A stretch of 64,000 bases of DNA from Lactobacillus agrestimuris (lineage in GTDB: Bacteria; Bacillota; Bacilli; Lactobacillales; Lactobacillaceae). Positions 1-7,650 of this stretch are shown here, piece by piece. The position numbers were made by a program, and so were the translations under genes. Below the pieces are notes generated by a model. It did no database searches and was not told the DNA's origin. It saw only the letters and a list, made by a program, of their open reading frames with translations. The stretch's first letter is position 1. The number at the start of each line of letters is the position of its first letter. The stretch covers positions 24,001 to 88,000 of the forward strand of contig NZ_CALPCQ010000004.1 of the NCBI RefSeq assembly GCF_943193025.1. The letters are read 5' to 3'.

Positions 1-462
1 ATCCAAGGACGCGTTGCACCAGTAATTTCATTATTCTGGGGCTTCGGAGTTGTTTTACTTGTTAAGTTTATTCAACCGTTTGTTCAAAGAATCATCAATT
101 GGGAAGAGATGAAAACCCATGGTGGACTTGCTGCGATTGTGGTTTTAGTTATGGGAACAGATCTAGTTCTTACTATTATAAGTGTGAGAAGATTCCATGC
201 TACAACTAAGATGTGGGATGAACGGATTAATAAGCGTCTTGATGAACTTCATGTTCGCTTTGATGAAGCAAAAAGCAATATGAAGTTGCGTAAGAAGCTT
301 CATGATGATATTTTTACGCATATTGATAAGATTCGCCCATCACGCAGACTTAGCTGGAATCAAAAACGTTTTATGAATAGTTTTGCTAAAATGCGCTTTA
401 ACGATACTGAAAAGTTTGAAAACTTCAAAGATGACTTAAAGAACAGGGGCTTATTAAAATAG
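1..462 (+). CDS. CmpB-type putative ABC transporter permease (C-terminal part)
   Basis: The frame is open from the first base, so the 5' end lies outside the window; 153 codons are visible. The start of the visible part (IQGRVAPVISLFWGF) resembles the conserved block of the PF06541/COG4905 family of small membrane proteins, usually named putative ABC-transporter type IV. Two membrane segments are visible (window residues about 6-26 and 41-59), followed by a charged helical cytoplasmic tail rich in Lys, Asp and Arg. The function of the family is not established and no ATPase partner is visible. tRNA-Thr follows 51 bp downstream with its own promoter. Confidence 0.7.
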   Translation: MQGRVAPVISLFWGFGVVLLVKFIQPFVQRIINWEEMKTHGGLAAIVVLVMGTDLVLTIISVRRFHATTKMWDERINKRLDELHVRFDEAKSNMKLRKKLHDDIFTHIDKIRPSRRLSWNQKRFMNSFAKMRFNDTEKFENFKDDLKNRGLLK

Positions 463-466
463 AAAT

Positions 467-496
467 TTGGATTTCTAGGAAGTTTTTTGGTATAAT
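467..496 (+). promoter_or_regulatory. Promoter of tRNA-Thr
   Basis: TTGGAT (467-472) and a perfect TATAAT (491-496) are separated by 18 bp. The predicted start is about 12 bp upstream of the tRNA. Confidence 0.6.
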
Positions 497-513
497 TCTT
501 TTGTTAGAAATAT

Positions 514-586
514 GCCAAATTAGCTCAGTTGGTAGAGCGCTTCCCTCGTAAAGAAGAGGTCGGCAGTTCGATCCTGCCATTTGGCA
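514..586 (+). tRNA. tRNA-Thr (CGT anticodon)
   Basis: This is a 73-nt cloverleaf. The acceptor stem GCCAAAT (514-520) pairs with ATTTGGC (579-585), followed by discriminator A586. The anticodon loop CTCGTAA gives CGT, which reads ACG threonine codons. The T-loop TTCGATC is present. CCA is not encoded. Confidence 0.96.
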
Positions 587-607
587 TAAACTTATATTAT
601 TAAATTT

Positions 608-672
608 AATTAACCTTTATTTATCAATGCTTTATGAAGATAAGTTGAAGATAAGTAAAGGTTAATTTTTTT
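608..672 (+). terminator. Terminator after tRNA-Thr
   Basis: An 18-bp stem (608-625 with 650-667, one G-U pair) has a 24-nt loop and runs into seven T residues. It is unusually long and AT-rich for an intrinsic terminator. Confidence 0.65.
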
Positions 673-776
673 GCAAAAATAATAATTATGCACACGCAAT
701 GCACATAAAATTTTCTGTGTGCATGGAAGAAACCAGAGGTAAGGCATAAGGCTTATTAAGAATTTCTAAAGCAATC

Positions 777-826
777 TTCAAATTATGTTATAACATGCTA
801 TACTATTACCTGTGACACGATGTCAC
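777..826 (+). promoter_or_regulatory. Promoter with two palindromes ahead of the MazF-like gene
   Basis: An extended -10 (TGcTATACT, hexamer 799-804) lies 16 bp from a weak -35 (CTTCAA, 777-782). A perfect 12-bp palindrome, ATGTTATAACAT (785-796), fills the spacer. A second one, GTGACA-CGA-TGTCAC (812-826), covers the predicted transcription start. Both positions suit repressor operators; which protein binds is unknown. Confidence 0.55.
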
Positions 827-860
827 CTGAGTGATATAAATATAGAAAGAGGTAAGTATT

Positions 861-1199
861 ATGAATACACAGTTTCTTCCCGGAGCAATAATTGAGACTC
901 CGTACTCAGAAAATAAGTATTTAGTTGTTTCAAGCCCAATGCGCATAGCTGCATTGAACAACGCAGTTAAGGCAGTTCCAATTATTGAGGAAAAATCTAA
1001 TGACTGTTACCAAAAACGTCATCTACCAATGTCGAGCAACTTAAAGACAAACGGTTTGATTTGTTTGCATAAGCCAAAGTGGCTGAATTGCGATAATCTT
1101 AATAGAATAGAGCAAATTGAGGATCAGCTTTTAACTTATGTACTTTCAATTACCGAGAAGTTACTGCCAATTTCTTTTGATAAGAAAGGTTCTAAATAA
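861..1199 (+). CDS. MazF/PemK-like single-gene protein (possible endoribonuclease fold)
   Basis: The 112-residue protein follows the order of conserved blocks of the MazF/PemK family. It starts with a G-x-I-I strand (LPGAIIETPY), then a LVVSSP strand, VKAVPII, a PMSS strand, a GLICLHKPKWL block, and a C-terminal helix (IEDQLLTYVLSITEKLL). The similarity is remote and judged by eye; the usual catalytic Arg and Thr/Ser residues cannot be assigned with certainty. No antitoxin-sized ORF lies next to it, so it is either an orphan toxin-like protein or a domesticated regulator. The start at 861 has an AGAGGT Shine-Dalgarno. The operator-like palindromes upstream fit autoregulation. A terminator follows directly. 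Confidence 0.55.
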   Translation: MNTQFLPGAIIETPYSENKYLVVSSPMRIAALNNAVKAVPIIEEKSNDCYQKRHLPMSSNLKTNGLICLHKPKWLNCDNLNRIEQIEDQLLTYVLSITEKLLPISFDKKGSK

Positions 1200-1207
1200 C
1201 TTATCTC

Positions 1208-1237
1208 AAAAAGCTTAGCCATCTGGCTAAGCTTTTT
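1208..1237. terminator. Bidirectional terminator
   Basis: A 13-bp perfect stem, AAAAAGCTTAGCC/GGCTAAGCTTTTT, has a 4-nt loop. It can end the MazF-like gene from the left and psiE from the right. Confidence 0.85.
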
Positions 1238-1299
1238 GTATACTGTAAAATAATGTTTGATTGTAAAAATAGAAGGAAAACTCTATCTAAGTAATTTTT

Positions 1300-1719
1300 C
1301 TACGATTCTTTAAAATATTTATTGTAGCCAACCATTCCAATAATCAAAATTAAAATAGCAATGGCACTACCAATAACTTCCATCATATTGGTATGAGCAG
1401 TGATCAGACCTCTAAGAAGAGCGGTAATTCCTAGTCCCATCAAAAATGAAATACTGGTATGACCATTATTTTTTAGAGCCGCAATAATCATTTCTTCAAA
1501 TTCGAAGAACAAGAAGAAGACAATAATATCATCCATGATCTTAGCATTTCTGTCAGCGATTGAAGTTGCAAAAATTGCTTGGAATAAAACATATAATTCT
1601 CTAAAAATTAAAATAGCAATTAAAATTCCTAACAGTCCAAGTGCAATTACAATCAAAACTTGAAGACAGTGAGCGAGAAGATCATTGACCTTTTGATAGT
1701 TTTTATTTAGATTTTTCAT
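1300..1719 (-). CDS. psiE: PsiE-family membrane protein
   Basis: This 139-residue protein has four hydrophobic segments (about 19-43, 66-74, 92-108 and 112-131). The sequence fits the phosphate-starvation-inducible PsiE family (PF06146), including the EFEEMIIAALK stretch after the second segment. The family is widespread and its molecular function is unknown. The ATG at 1719 overlaps the stop of the upstream HAD phosphatase by one base (TAATG) and has a GAGGTGAT Shine-Dalgarno, so the two genes are co-transcribed and probably translationally coupled. Pairing with a phosphatase hints at phosphate metabolism, which is inference. Confidence 0.75.
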   Translation of the reverse strand: MKNLNKNYQKVNDLLAHCLQVLIVIALGLLGILIAILIFRELYVLFQAIFATSIADRNAKIMDDIIVFFLFFEFEEMIIAALKNNGHTSISFLMGLGITALLRGLITAHTNMMEVIGSAIAILILIIGMVGYNKYFKES

Positions 1720-2492
1720 TAGATCACCTCATAATGCTTAAGTGCATTATAAATGCCATCTTCTTCAATGTCATCTGTGACGTAATTTGCAATTTCCTTT
1801 AATTCATCAATACCATTTCCCATAGCTACACCAATGCCCGAATTTTCAAGCATTTCTAAGTCGTTATCGCCATCTCCAAAGGAAATAATTTCATCTTCAT
1901 TTAGGCCATAAAGCTTTAGCATTTTTCTAATTCCTACTATCTTACTACCATCTTTTGGAACAATATCAAATCCAAGTGGATTCCATTGAGTTAGACGGCA
2001 GTGAGGAAGTCGGTCCATTAGTTTATGAGCGGCAGTTCCATCGCCATAAGTCATACATTGATAAATTTTCCTTCCATCGTATTCACCAATATCAGGCAAA
2101 GGTGATAGGATTCTTTTCAAAGTGATATCAACATCTTGATTGATATAGTTGATATAAATTTTGTCATCTTCTACAAAATTAAGTGGAAGAGACTTATTTC
2201 TAAATTCTTCTACTAATACTTTGGTATCTTCAGGATCAATTGGATGGTCGAAAATAATATTTTGATCATGATCGAGTCCGATTTGTCCATTTGAAGTAAC
2301 GTATCCTTCAAATTCTAATTCGTTAACCGGGAGACGATTAAGTTCCAGGATGTGACGACCAGTAGCAACAAAGGGTAAGATATTATTCTTTTTCATTTCT
2401 TGGAAGGCCAATTTTGTGCTTTGAGGGATGCTATTGGTCTTGTGAGAAAAAAGAGTTCCATCTACGTCAAAAAAAGCAGCTTTAATATTCAT
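1719..2492 (-). CDS. Cof-type HAD-IIB phosphatase
   Basis: The 257-residue protein has the HAD motif I DVDGT (Asp9, Asp11), motif II in ATGRH, a lysine motif III in DIVPKDGSK, and motif IV GDGDND. A large cap domain lies between motifs II and III, as in the Cof/YidA subfamily. Relatives dephosphorylate sugar phosphates, FMN or PLP; the substrate here cannot be read from sequence. The length is normal for the family. It is the first gene of a two-gene operon with psiE. Confidence 0.85.
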   Translation of the reverse strand: MNIKAAFFDVDGTLFSHKTNSIPQSTKLAFQEMKKNNILPFVATGRHILELNRLPVNELEFEGYVTSNGQIGLDHDQNIIFDHPIDPEDTKVLVEEFRNKSLPLNFVEDDKIYINYINQDVDITLKRILSPLPDIGEYDGRKIYQCMTYGDGTAAHKLMDRLPHCRLTQWNPLGFDIVPKDGSKIVGIRKMLKLYGLNEDEIISFGDGDNDLEMLENSGIGVAMGNGIDELKEIANYVTDDIEEDGIYNALKHYEVI

Positions 2493-2522
2493 ATTTATTC
2501 CCTACTATATTTATTGTTCAAT

Positions 2523-2550
2523 AAAAAATGGAGCCGGATTTGCCGACCCC
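2523..2550 (-). terminator. Terminator of the 37-codon ORF
   Basis: On the minus strand GGGGTCGG and CCGGCTCC form an 8-bp stem with two G-U pairs, followed by ATTTTTT. It lies between the small ORF and the HAD gene, so the two are separate transcripts. Confidence 0.65.
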
Positions 2551-2567
2551 AAATTGAAGAAAAATAA

Positions 2568-2681
2568 TTAGTTTTCTTCCTTAGCTTCATCTAAAGCTTT
2601 CATGATTGAAGGATTCTTACTGTGGCAATCCTTGAGCATTTGTAAATCTTCTTCATTTAATTTAACAACGTATTTAGTCAT
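2568..2681 (-). CDS. Small 37-residue hypothetical protein
   Basis: A short ORF on the minus strand begins MTKYVVKLNEED and ends ALDEAKEEN. Three things support it: a GTGAGGA Shine-Dalgarno 6-7 bases before the ATG, ordinary lactobacillus codon use, and a terminator starting 18 bp after the stop. The product is highly charged and mostly helical, with one Cys and one His (KDCHSKN) in the middle. There is no signal peptide or membrane segment. I do not recognise a family. It is too short for standard ORF cut-offs and easy to miss. Confidence 0.7.
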   Translation of the reverse strand: MTKYVVKLNEEDLQMLKDCHSKNPSIMKALDEAKEEN

Positions 2682-3129
2682 AGTTTTATTCCTCACTTTG
2701 AAAAAATCTATCTTAATTATAGCTCTTACTGCAAATAATTACATGGTATCTTTCAATAATTCAATAAAAAGTAGAAAAAACAAATTGAAAAGAATATTTT
2801 TCGTGGCTAAATGTTTGCATTGTTAAACTGATGTATCGCAAATTTTTACTGCCAAATATATGTTCTTTCGTTATACAAAAACCGAATAAGTCTTGATAAA
2901 TCAACACTTGAGCATATTCGATAATAACGATGAATTGTTTTACTAATATTACAATTGTTACAACTTTGTAATATTAGTAATATTTTTTTAACTCTCGAGT
3001 GATATTTCTGTTATGGTTCTGAAATTTTCAGCATGTAGTATATAGGCTGTAAATCAGGAGCGATTAATAAACACAGATACAAACAATGACATAGCTCCTG
3101 AGAGTATTTATTTTTAAGGAGAGAATTTT
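2682..3129 (+). promoter_or_regulatory. Long apf upstream region with inverted repeat and structured leader
   Basis: These 448 bases hold no convincing gene. A 15-bp perfect inverted repeat, TTACTAATATTACAA, occupies 2940-2954 and 2966-2980 and is followed by a T-run. A plausible promoter is TTCTGA (3017-3022) with TATATA (3039-3044). In the predicted 5' UTR, TCAGGAGC (3054-3061) pairs with GCTCCTGA (3094-3101), forming an 8-bp hairpin with a 32-nt loop. Leader hairpins of this kind stabilise S-layer mRNAs in lactobacilli. A Shine-Dalgarno (AAGGAG) at 3117-3122 serves the TTG start. Confidence 0.55.
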
Positions 3130-3780
3130 TTGAAAATTAAATCTATCTTAACTAAGTCAATCACCGCAGCTTCATTTACTTTAGTTGGTGCAGCTGCATT
3201 TACTACAACTAATAATGTACAAGCTTCTGTTGTTGAAAATGACGCAGCAGTTTACACTGTACATACTTCAACTACTGTATACAACAATTACCAAAACGGT
3301 GCAGCAACTGGTCAAGTTTTAGCACCAAACACTTCATGGAAAGTTATCAAGACTGCGTATGACGCACAAGGCGACAAATGGTACGATCTTGGTAAGAATC
3401 AATGGGTTAAGGCTGAAAAGGCTGTAGCTGTTTCAACTAACGCTCAAGCTCAAACACAAGCTAATACTCAAACTCAAAACACTTCAGTTTCAACTCAAGC
3501 TCCAGTATCACAATCACCTGTAGTTGCTTCAAACGCATATACTACTAATGTTAGTGGTTCAGAAGCTAGTGCTAAGGCTTGGATTGCTGGTCGTGAATCT
3601 GGTGGTTCATACTCAGCACGTAATGGTCAATACGTTGGTAAGTATCAATTATCTTCAGCATACCTTGGTGGTGACTACTCAGCTGCTAACCAAGAAAGAG
3701 TTGCTGATAACTACGTAAAATCACGTTACGGCTCATGGACTGCTGCTAAGAACTTCTGGCAAGCAAATGGCTGGTACTAA
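3130..3780 (+). CDS. apf: Aggregation-promoting factor (Apf-like surface protein)
   Basis: The 216-residue protein starts at a TTG (3130) behind AAGGAG. It has a Sec signal peptide with a probable cut after VQA-S (about residue 32). An SH3/SLAP-like region follows (about 40-98), then a Q/T/S-rich linker (about 100-135). The C-terminal lysozyme-like domain contains GRESGG with Glu156 as candidate catalytic residue, NGQYVGKYQL, and the terminal FWQANGWY. This layout is that of Apf proteins of Lactobacillus gasseri/johnsonii/acidophilus, implicated in cell shape, aggregation and adhesion. Glycan cleavage is inferred from fold only. It is monocistronic, with a long upstream region and its own terminator. 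Confidence 0.88.
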   Translation: MKIKSILTKSITAASFTLVGAAAFTTTNNVQASVVENDAAVYTVHTSTTVYNNYQNGAATGQVLAPNTSWKVIKTAYDAQGDKWYDLGKNQWVKAEKAVAVSTNAQAQTQANTQTQNTSVSTQAPVSQSPVVASNAYTTNVSGSEASAKAWIAGRESGGSYSARNGQYVGKYQLSSAYLGGDYSAANQERVADNYVKSRYGSWTAAKNFWQANGWY

Positions 3781-3802
3781 AATTCAATATTTAATTACAC
3801 AG

Positions 3803-3839
3803 AAAGGATTTAAGAAAGGGTAGTTCTTAAATCCTTTTT
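3803..3839 (+). terminator. Terminator of apf
   Basis: A 14-bp perfect stem (3803-3816 with 3824-3837) has a 7-nt loop and a T-tail. Confidence 0.88.
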
Positions 3840-3879
3840 ATTTTATAATTATTTTTAAATAACCAAGCATGGAGGATTT

Positions 3880-4944
3880 ATGCGAATTAAAAAAACAGTA
3901 ACAGCTATTAGTATTGCAATTGCATTAGCGGGATTAGGTGCAGTTAATAACACTGTTAATACTAACTATACTCAATCAGTACAAGCGGCAAGTAATAAAT
4001 ACATTAATGTTAAGGGAAATAAGCGAGTTCGTTTATATAATGTAAATGGAAGTAAGTCAAAATATTACGCTGCTCCTAAGAAAAAATACCGTTATACTGC
4101 AAAACGCTATCTAAAGATTTCAGGTAAGAAACAATTAGCTTATAAAATTGGAGATAATTCACATTGGCTTCTTGCGAAAGATGCAAAGGCTGCCACTTCA
4201 TATGTAAAGGCAAAAATCACTTTACCGAAGGCCTACACTAGATCCGCTCTTTTAAATGCTTATAAAGGTAAGCCTAGTTCTAAATTTGTTGCCGCTTGTA
4301 TGAAGGGGATGAAAGATAATGACTTTAGTCGAATTAAAGCAGGTGAAAATGCCGCTGATAATAAGACTAAGATCAATCTTGATAATTTAACCACTGAACA
4401 AACAGAAGAGTTAGGTAAGTATGCCTTAAATTTGATTAATGGCGCAAGAAGTCAGCTTGGTCTTCCAGCTTGGGTATATAGTGAAGGTACGCAAAAGTTA
4501 GCTGTTGATATTGCAACTGAATATGCTAAGGCTGGTCGCGGTATTAATAATGGTGATCATTATGTTCAAGGAATTGTTAATGCTTGTCATAATAACGGCT
4601 TAAAACTAGACGATAATTTTGTTGAAGATATGGCCGGCTTTAAACTTAATAGTCCGGTTATTACTATGACTGAAATGAAGAAGAATATTTACTTTGGTAT
4701 TAAGCAAATGATCTTTGGATATGTTGGTAGCGGTGAAAGTGGCCGCGCTAAGAAGAGTAACTATCGTGAATGGGAACATGCAGGAGACCTCTTTAATACT
4801 CAAGGTTCAAAGAATACTGATGGCGATTATAACTACTTCGGTTTCAGTATTTCGAAGACTTCAAATGTTTATTCAATGCATTTCATTAGTGTGCCAAGTT
4901 ATGTAGTTAACAGTAGTAAATACAATCAAGGATTTAGACCATAA
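3880..4944 (+). CDS. SEC10/PgrA-type surface protein with CAP-like domain
   Basis: The 354-residue secreted protein has a signal peptide (about residues 1-36, cut near VQAAS). An N-terminal SLAP-like module follows (about 40-110). The C-terminal region fits the surface-exclusion SEC10/PgrA CAP-like domain found in many lactobacilli: LINGARSQLGLP, a segment with GDHYVQGI, a REWEHAGDLF segment, and FGFSISK near the end. PgrA/Sec10 of enterococcal plasmids lower mating efficiency, but chromosomal lactobacillus members have no proven role. It would be held on the wall by the SLAP module, since no LPXTG motif is present. The start has a GGAGG Shine-Dalgarno. The phosphatase gene begins 19 bp downstream, so the two may be co-transcribed. 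Confidence 0.75.
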   Translation: MRIKKTVTAISIAIALAGLGAVNNTVNTNYTQSVQAASNKYINVKGNKRVRLYNVNGSKSKYYAAPKKKYRYTAKRYLKISGKKQLAYKIGDNSHWLLAKDAKAATSYVKAKITLPKAYTRSALLNAYKGKPSSKFVAACMKGMKDNDFSRIKAGENAADNKTKINLDNLTTEQTEELGKYALNLINGARSQLGLPAWVYSEGTQKLAVDIATEYAKAGRGINNGDHYVQGIVNACHNNGLKLDDNFVEDMAGFKLNSPVITMTEMKKNIYFGIKQMIFGYVGSGESGRAKKSNYREWEHAGDLFNTQGSKNTDGDYNYFGFSISKTSNVYSMHFISVPSYVVNSSKYNQGFRP

Positions 4945-4963
4945 TTTAAAGAGGGTAATAAGA

Positions 4964-5539
4964 ATGACAAAGACAGTTTACTTAGTAAGACATGGACAAA
5001 CATATTTCAATTATTATCATAAGGTTCAGGGCAGATGTGATTCACCATTAAACGAACGTGGAATTCGTCAGGTTGAAAAGGCCCGTGAATATTTCAAGGA
5101 TAATGGGGTAAAGTTTGATTTTGCTTTTTCTTCAACTCAAGAAAGAGCTTGTGATACGCTTGAAATTATCACTGATCACAAGATGGATTACACTCGTTTA
5201 AAGGACTTACGTGAAAAGTGTTACGGCATTTTTGAAGGTCGTGATGAATTTTTATTGCCATGGAATTATGGTAATGATAATGTTGATCCAACTATGGAAA
5301 CTAATGAACATGTTGTTGCAAGAATGAGACGTGCACTTGCAACTATCCTTGATCAAATGGAAGATGGGCAAACAGCTTTGGTTGTTGGACATGGTGATAT
5401 TTTAGCTCGCTATGTTCGTGAAGAAACTGACGAAAATGAATTTGGCGGCTTTGGTAATGCTAGTGTGGTAAAACTTACTTTCAATGATGGTAAGGCTAAA
5501 TTTGAATCATACTTCTGGCCAGCTGAAAATATGGAATAA
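4964..5539 (+). CDS. Histidine phosphatase family protein (phosphoglycerate mutase-like)
   Basis: The 191-residue protein has the RHG motif (Arg9-His10-Gly11, LVRHGQT), the second catalytic arginine in SSTQERACDT, the glutamate region LREKCYGIFEG, and the second histidine in VVGHGD. These are the four positions of the histidine phosphatase active site. The length suits small broad-specificity phosphatases better than the glycolytic dPGM (about 230-250 residues). The substrate is unknown. It follows the CAP gene by 19 bp with a GAGGG ribosome site. Confidence 0.88.
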   Translation: MTKTVYLVRHGQTYFNYYHKVQGRCDSPLNERGIRQVEKAREYFKDNGVKFDFAFSSTQERACDTLEIITDHKMDYTRLKDLREKCYGIFEGRDEFLLPWNYGNDNVDPTMETNEHVVARMRRALATILDQMEDGQTALVVGHGDILARYVREETDENEFGGFGNASVVKLTFNDGKAKFESYFWPAENME

Positions 5540-5549
5540 TAAAGAAAAA

Positions 5550-5577
5550 GCTTGAGACGAAAATCTCAAGCCTTTTT
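5550..5577. terminator. Terminator between convergent genes
   Basis: GCTTGAGA (5550-5557) pairs with TCTCAAGC (5564-5571), with a T-run to the right and an A-run to the left. It can serve both the phosphatase and the SLAP gene. Confidence 0.8.
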
Positions 5578-5593
5578 TGAATATAATCTTAAA

Positions 5594-6583
5594 TTATCTA
5601 AGTCGGGTATCAAATGTAAAGTTACCCATGTATTCATCGGTCACATCTTGATCATCGATACCGTATTGGCCACTATCACCCCAGTATAAGTATTGAGCGT
5701 TTTTACCGTTAGTACCTGCAATCTTGAAGTAAAGTGTCGAGTTATCACCATTTCCGGTTTCTTTTAAACCATCGACTTTGAGTCTTTGACCAGCTTTGAT
5801 GATACGTGAAGTTTGCTTTAACTTGTAGTTGTAAACAGGTAAGTTAATTGAAGTTCTGATAGTTGTGCTGCCACCGTTTTGGTAAACTGAATGACCATCA
5901 ATTAATGTAACGTTACCAGCATTAATGTAAGCACCGCTTCCTAAGTAGTAATATTTACTGCCGCGAATAGTATACATCTTGAGTGCACTACTCTTTGTTT
6001 GTGAAAGATTAGTGTAGAAGATAAATTTATCACTTTTTGTTGCTTTATGTGATTTGCTAGAAGAAGTGATTAGTGAGTATTTAGGAATAACTCTTTGTCC
6101 CTTATAAGAAATACGTTGACCGCGTTTATTATAAATGTAAGCATTGCTTCCAAGAATTAAAACATTTTTTCCATTCATTGACGCAATGTTTTGTCCTTTA
6201 AGATAGTGATTATTACCGATGTTGACATAAGGGGCAGGTTGATAGACGTATTCAATACTATGCTTTTTCATTAATTTTGGATTTAACTTAAGCGCATCAT
6301 AACTATATTCAATGTCTTGTTTAGTCTTGATGATAATTGGTTGTCCATAATATTTCATGGTTGAGCCAGGCTTAACAGTAACTGCTTCAGTCATACTTCT
6401 ACCATTAACATCTTGCTTTTGTAATACAGATTTACCATTTTTTTGATAAACAAGAAAGTTGTTAAAACCTTGTTTGAGTGTAATTTTGCTACTACTTGCA
6501 GAAACCGATTGACTAAGCATAACTGTTGGAATAACTGCGATTGCTAATGCAACAACTGCTTTTAAAATTTTATGGTTTTTCAT
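5594..6583 (-). CDS. SLAP-domain secreted surface protein
   Basis: The 329-residue protein has a clear signal peptide (MKNHKILKAVVALAIAVIPT, cut near VSAS). At least two S-layer-protein-A (PF03217) type repeats follow, recognisable by NKRGQRISYKG with alternating Tyr/Lys strands (about 120-175) and YYYLGSGAYINAGNV (about 205-240). A less regular C-terminus ends in an acidic patch (GQYGIDDQDVTDEY). No sortase motif is present, so attachment to wall polymers through the SLAP repeats is expected. The function is otherwise unknown. The ATG at 6583 follows GGAGG. It is transcribed alone. Confidence 0.78.
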   Translation of the reverse strand: MKNHKILKAVVALAIAVIPTVMLSQSVSASSSKITLKQGFNNFLVYQKNGKSVLQKQDVNGRSMTEAVTVKPGSTMKYYGQPIIIKTKQDIEYSYDALKLNPKLMKKHSIEYVYQPAPYVNIGNNHYLKGQNIASMNGKNVLILGSNAYIYNKRGQRISYKGQRVIPKYSLITSSSKSHKATKSDKFIFYTNLSQTKSSALKMYTIRGSKYYYLGSGAYINAGNVTLIDGHSVYQNGGSTTIRTSINLPVYNYKLKQTSRIIKAGQRLKVDGLKETGNGDNSTLYFKIAGTNGKNAQYLYWGDSGQYGIDDQDVTDEYMGNFTFDTRLR

Positions 6584-6633
6584 ATTTTGCCTCCATATCT
6601 GGCGATTATAGCATAATTTTTGAAAAGAAATAT

Positions 6634-6668
6634 AAAAGGATTAGACTAATTTTTCAGTCCAATCCTCT
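6634..6668 (-). terminator. Terminator of the second HAD gene
   Basis: AGGATTAGACT (6637-6647) and AGTCCAATCCT (6656-6666) form an 11-bp stem with one mismatch. T-rich flanks are present on either strand. Confidence 0.72.
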
Positions 6669-6675
6669 TTTTAAT

Positions 6676-7488
6676 TTAAAATACGAATTTATCAAAAGCT
6701 TCGCTAATGCCATCTTCATCATTGGAAGAAGTGATATAGTCAGCTGCTTTTTTAGCTTCTTCATCACCATTTGCCATGCAAACACTAGTGCCACAGTTTT
6801 CAAACATGCTGATATCATTATATTCATCACCAACTGCCATAATTTCGGCTTGAGTAATGTTAAGCTTACTTGCCAATTCTCGTAAAGCATTACCTTTGTT
6901 AACGTGTAAGGCAAATAGTTCTAGAAAGTATGGATCAGTTCTGATAACCGATAAATCTTTTTTAAATTCCTTACGAATTTTGGGTTCAAATTCATCTAAG
7001 ATATCTGAATCACCAACAAAGCATCCCTTAGCAATCCGCATCTTTTCTTCAGGCAATTCTTCAGGATTTCGAATATATAGTGGATCTTGATTTTCATATG
7101 CCTGTTGATAAATCATCGGATCAACGTTATGGTCAGCGGTAATAATGCGAGAATTTGCATCAACAATATTAAAGGGAATCTTATTTGCAAGTCCAAATGC
7201 TGTCAAAATTCGGTAATAACTATTAGGAAGCAAATTTTCACTAATGATATCATCGTCTGCATTTCGAACAATTGCACCGTTAAGAGTTATTACATATTCG
7301 CCTGAACCCATAATTTCAAGTTCATTCATGTAGCCTTTTAGGCCATCGATTGGTCGTCCTGAAGATAAAACAACTCTAATTCCCTTATTTAAAGCCTTTT
7401 TAATTGCGATTTTGGTGCTTTCTAAAATTTCCCCGTCTGAATTTAAAAGTGTGCCATCTGTGTCGATTGCGATAAGTTTTATAGCCAT
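6676..7488 (-). CDS. Cof-type HAD-IIB phosphatase (YidA-like)
   Basis: The 270-residue protein has motif I DTDGT (Asp9, Asp11), motif II LSSGRP, Lys in VNKGNALREL, and motif IV GDEYNDISM, with a type IIB cap between. YidA relatives act on small sugar phosphates. It differs clearly from the HAD at 1719-2492 and is not a recent duplicate. A GGAGA ribosome site precedes the ATG. A perfect cre consensus lies 17-30 bp upstream of the start, so CcpA control is likely. Confidence 0.85.
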   Translation of the reverse strand: MAIKLIAIDTDGTLLNSDGEILESTKIAIKKALNKGIRVVLSSGRPIDGLKGYMNELEIMGSGEYVITLNGAIVRNADDDIISENLLPNSYYRILTAFGLANKIPFNIVDANSRIITADHNVDPMIYQQAYENQDPLYIRNPEELPEEKMRIAKGCFVGDSDILDEFEPKIRKEFKKDLSVIRTDPYFLELFALHVNKGNALRELASKLNITQAEIMAVGDEYNDISMFENCGTSVCMANGDEEAKKAADYITSSNDEDGISEAFDKFVF

Positions 7489-7504
7489 AATCTTTCTCCT
7501 TTTG

Positions 7505-7518
7505 TGTAATCGATTACA
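7505..7518 (-). promoter_or_regulatory. cre (CcpA-binding) site
   Basis: TGTAATCGATTACA is a perfect 14-bp palindrome and matches every fixed position of the cre consensus TGWAANCGNTNWCA. It sits just upstream of the Shine-Dalgarno of the HAD gene, a position typical of repression. Confidence 0.65.
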
Positions 7519-7650
7519 TTATAAGCTAAAAATAAAATCAATTATAGTAATAAGCCACAAAAAGGATAGTATGCTAATGAAGTATTAGCCTAAATTATAA
7601 TTTTGACGAAAAAATTGTAAATCTTCTATAATAATCTTTAGGTGATGAAT

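Noticed and set aside
2602-2826. 74-codon plus-strand ORF
   Set aside because: No ribosome site and unusual composition; the opposite strand carries the better supported 37-codon gene.
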